Origin: Erysipelotrichaceae bacterium UBA1783
GTDB lineage: Bacteria > Bacillota_I > Bacilli_A > Erysipelotrichales > Erysipelotrichaceae
DNA: 5,628 nucleotides
Reading direction: 5' to 3'
NCBI GenBank assembly: GCA_002315205.1
Contig: DCGH01000062.1
Coordinates: forward strand, 1-5,628
Position 1 is the first letter of the stretch, and each line of letters opens with the position of its first letter. Below the pieces are notes generated by a model. The model was not told where the DNA came from. It saw nothing but the letters and a program-made list of their open reading frames with translations, and ran no database searches. Positions 4,971 to 5,628 of this stretch are shown here, one piece after another. Both the position numbers and the translations under genes were made by a program.

Positions 4971-5628
4971 ATGGTAGTTGAAATATTATATCCAAAGCTA
5001 TGTAACCTTTTTGGAGATCGTGGTAATGTCATCTATTTAAAGAAATGCTTACCAGAAGCAACCTTTATTGAAACAGAATTAAATGATGTGCCTTACTTTG
5101 TAAATCACAAAGTTGATTTGATTTATTTAGGACCATCAACTGAAAGTGCTCAAGAAAAATATGTTGAACGTTTGAGTAAATATAGAGATTGTCTGGAAGA
5201 ATTAATTAATAATGGAACCTATTTTTTATTAACAGGTAATGCCGTTGAAGTTTTTGGTAAAGAAGTTACCGATAAAAATGGGGTATGCCTAAAAGGCTTA
5301 GGTTTAGTTGATTTATCAGCTGAAAGAGATTATTTTGGCAGAAAGAACACCATCTATTTAGGTAAATATCATGATTATGAGGTAGTTGGTTTTAAGAGCC
5401 AGTTCACTTTAGCTACTTCTGATGAACAACCATTATTTACTAATGAAAAAGGTTTTGGATTAAATCTTCAATGTCCAACAGAGGGAATCAGGAAAAATAA
5501 TCTGATTGCAACCTATCTGTTAGGACCAATGCTGGTTTTAAATCCTTTATTTACAGAGGAGCTACTAAAGCAGTTAGGTGTCCAATCACCAAAGGTTGCA
5601 CTAGATGAATTAACTATGGAAGCTTATA
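4971..5628 (+). CDS. gatD: GatD-like glutamine amidotransferase homologue, active site lost (copy 2, 3' end outside window)
   Basis: This gene runs off the right edge with 219 codons visible, most of a GatD (about 240). Landmarks are NLFGDRGN (12-19), IYLGPSTESAQ (51-61, where GatD has a GGG-x-D-x-x-Q loop), the elbow region FLLTGNAVEVFG (85-96), GLGLVD (109-114), GFKSQF (140-145) and EGIRKNNLIATYLLGP (171-186). Compared without gaps to ICGGYQxLG and GTYLHGP, the nucleophile Cys is Gly89 (Thr88 if shifted by one) and the catalytic His is Leu184. The GGG loop is GPS, and GFENH is GFKSQ. It retains GDRGN better than copy 1, which reads GDLYN. One base separates it from the murT stop, so the two are surely co-transcribed; the RBS is weak (GAAAGG 4952-4957, 13 bases away), suggesting reliance on coupled translation. 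Glutaminase activity is not expected. A scaffold or alternative-amine role with MurT is inference. Confidence 0.85.
   Translation, partial: MVVEILYPKLCNLFGDRGNVIYLKKCLPEATFIETELNDVPYFVNHKVDLIYLGPSTESAQEKYVERLSKYRDCLEELINNGTYFLLTGNAVEVFGKEVTDKNGVCLKGLGLVDLSAERDYFGRKNTIYLGKYHDYEVVGFKSQFTLATSDEQPLFTNEKGFGLNLQCPTEGIRKNNLIATYLLGPMLVLNPLFTEELLKQLGVQSPKVALDELTMEAY

Overview
The window looks like chromosomal DNA of a low-GC Firmicute. My best guess is the Erysipelotrichia (Erysipelotrichaceae/Coprobacillaceae). I base this on the AT-rich sequence, strong AAAGGAGG-type ribosome binding sites, the form of S2, EF-Ts and the short SSB, and MurT/GatD-like proteins with an unusual active site. The class-level guess is from memory of protein style, not a search.

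Layout, left to right. (1) 1-1108: the 3' end of a MurT-like Mur ligase gene, cut by the window edge, overlaps by ATGA a complete GatD-like gene. (2) 1109-1310: intergenic region with an extended -10 promoter and a roughly 130-nt leader full of competing short complementarities. (3) 1311-3110: rpsB and tsf, six bases apart. (4) 3129-3158: a terminator hairpin that can work in both directions. (5) 3165-3470, minus strand: a short SSB/OB-fold protein without the usual acidic tail. (6) 3471-3601: a divergent intergenic region with a clear promoter for the next gene. (7) 3602-5628: a second, full-length MurT-like gene followed after one base by a second GatD-like gene, which runs off the right edge.

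The core genes rpsB and tsf (translation) and ssb (DNA metabolism) are bracketed by two paralogous MurT/GatD-like pairs on the same strand. In well-studied Gram-positives MurT activates the alpha-carboxyl of D-Glu in lipid II and GatD supplies ammonia from glutamine, giving D-isoglutamine. Here both GatD-like proteins keep the fold landmarks but lack the nucleophile Cys and the catalytic His. The glycine-rich loop and the GFENH-type segment are also changed, in the same way in both copies. The second MurT keeps its ATP-binding P-loop and its Cys4 zinc ribbon, while the C-terminal loop that normally faces the GatD active site is altered in both MurT copies.

This is the most interesting signal in the window: two conserved, translationally coupled ligase/pseudo-glutaminase pairs. 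They probably do not carry out ordinary glutamine-dependent amidation. A testable idea is that MurT here transfers activated D-Glu to another amine, free ammonia or an amino acid. The second observation is the rpsB leader, a candidate autoregulatory RNA.
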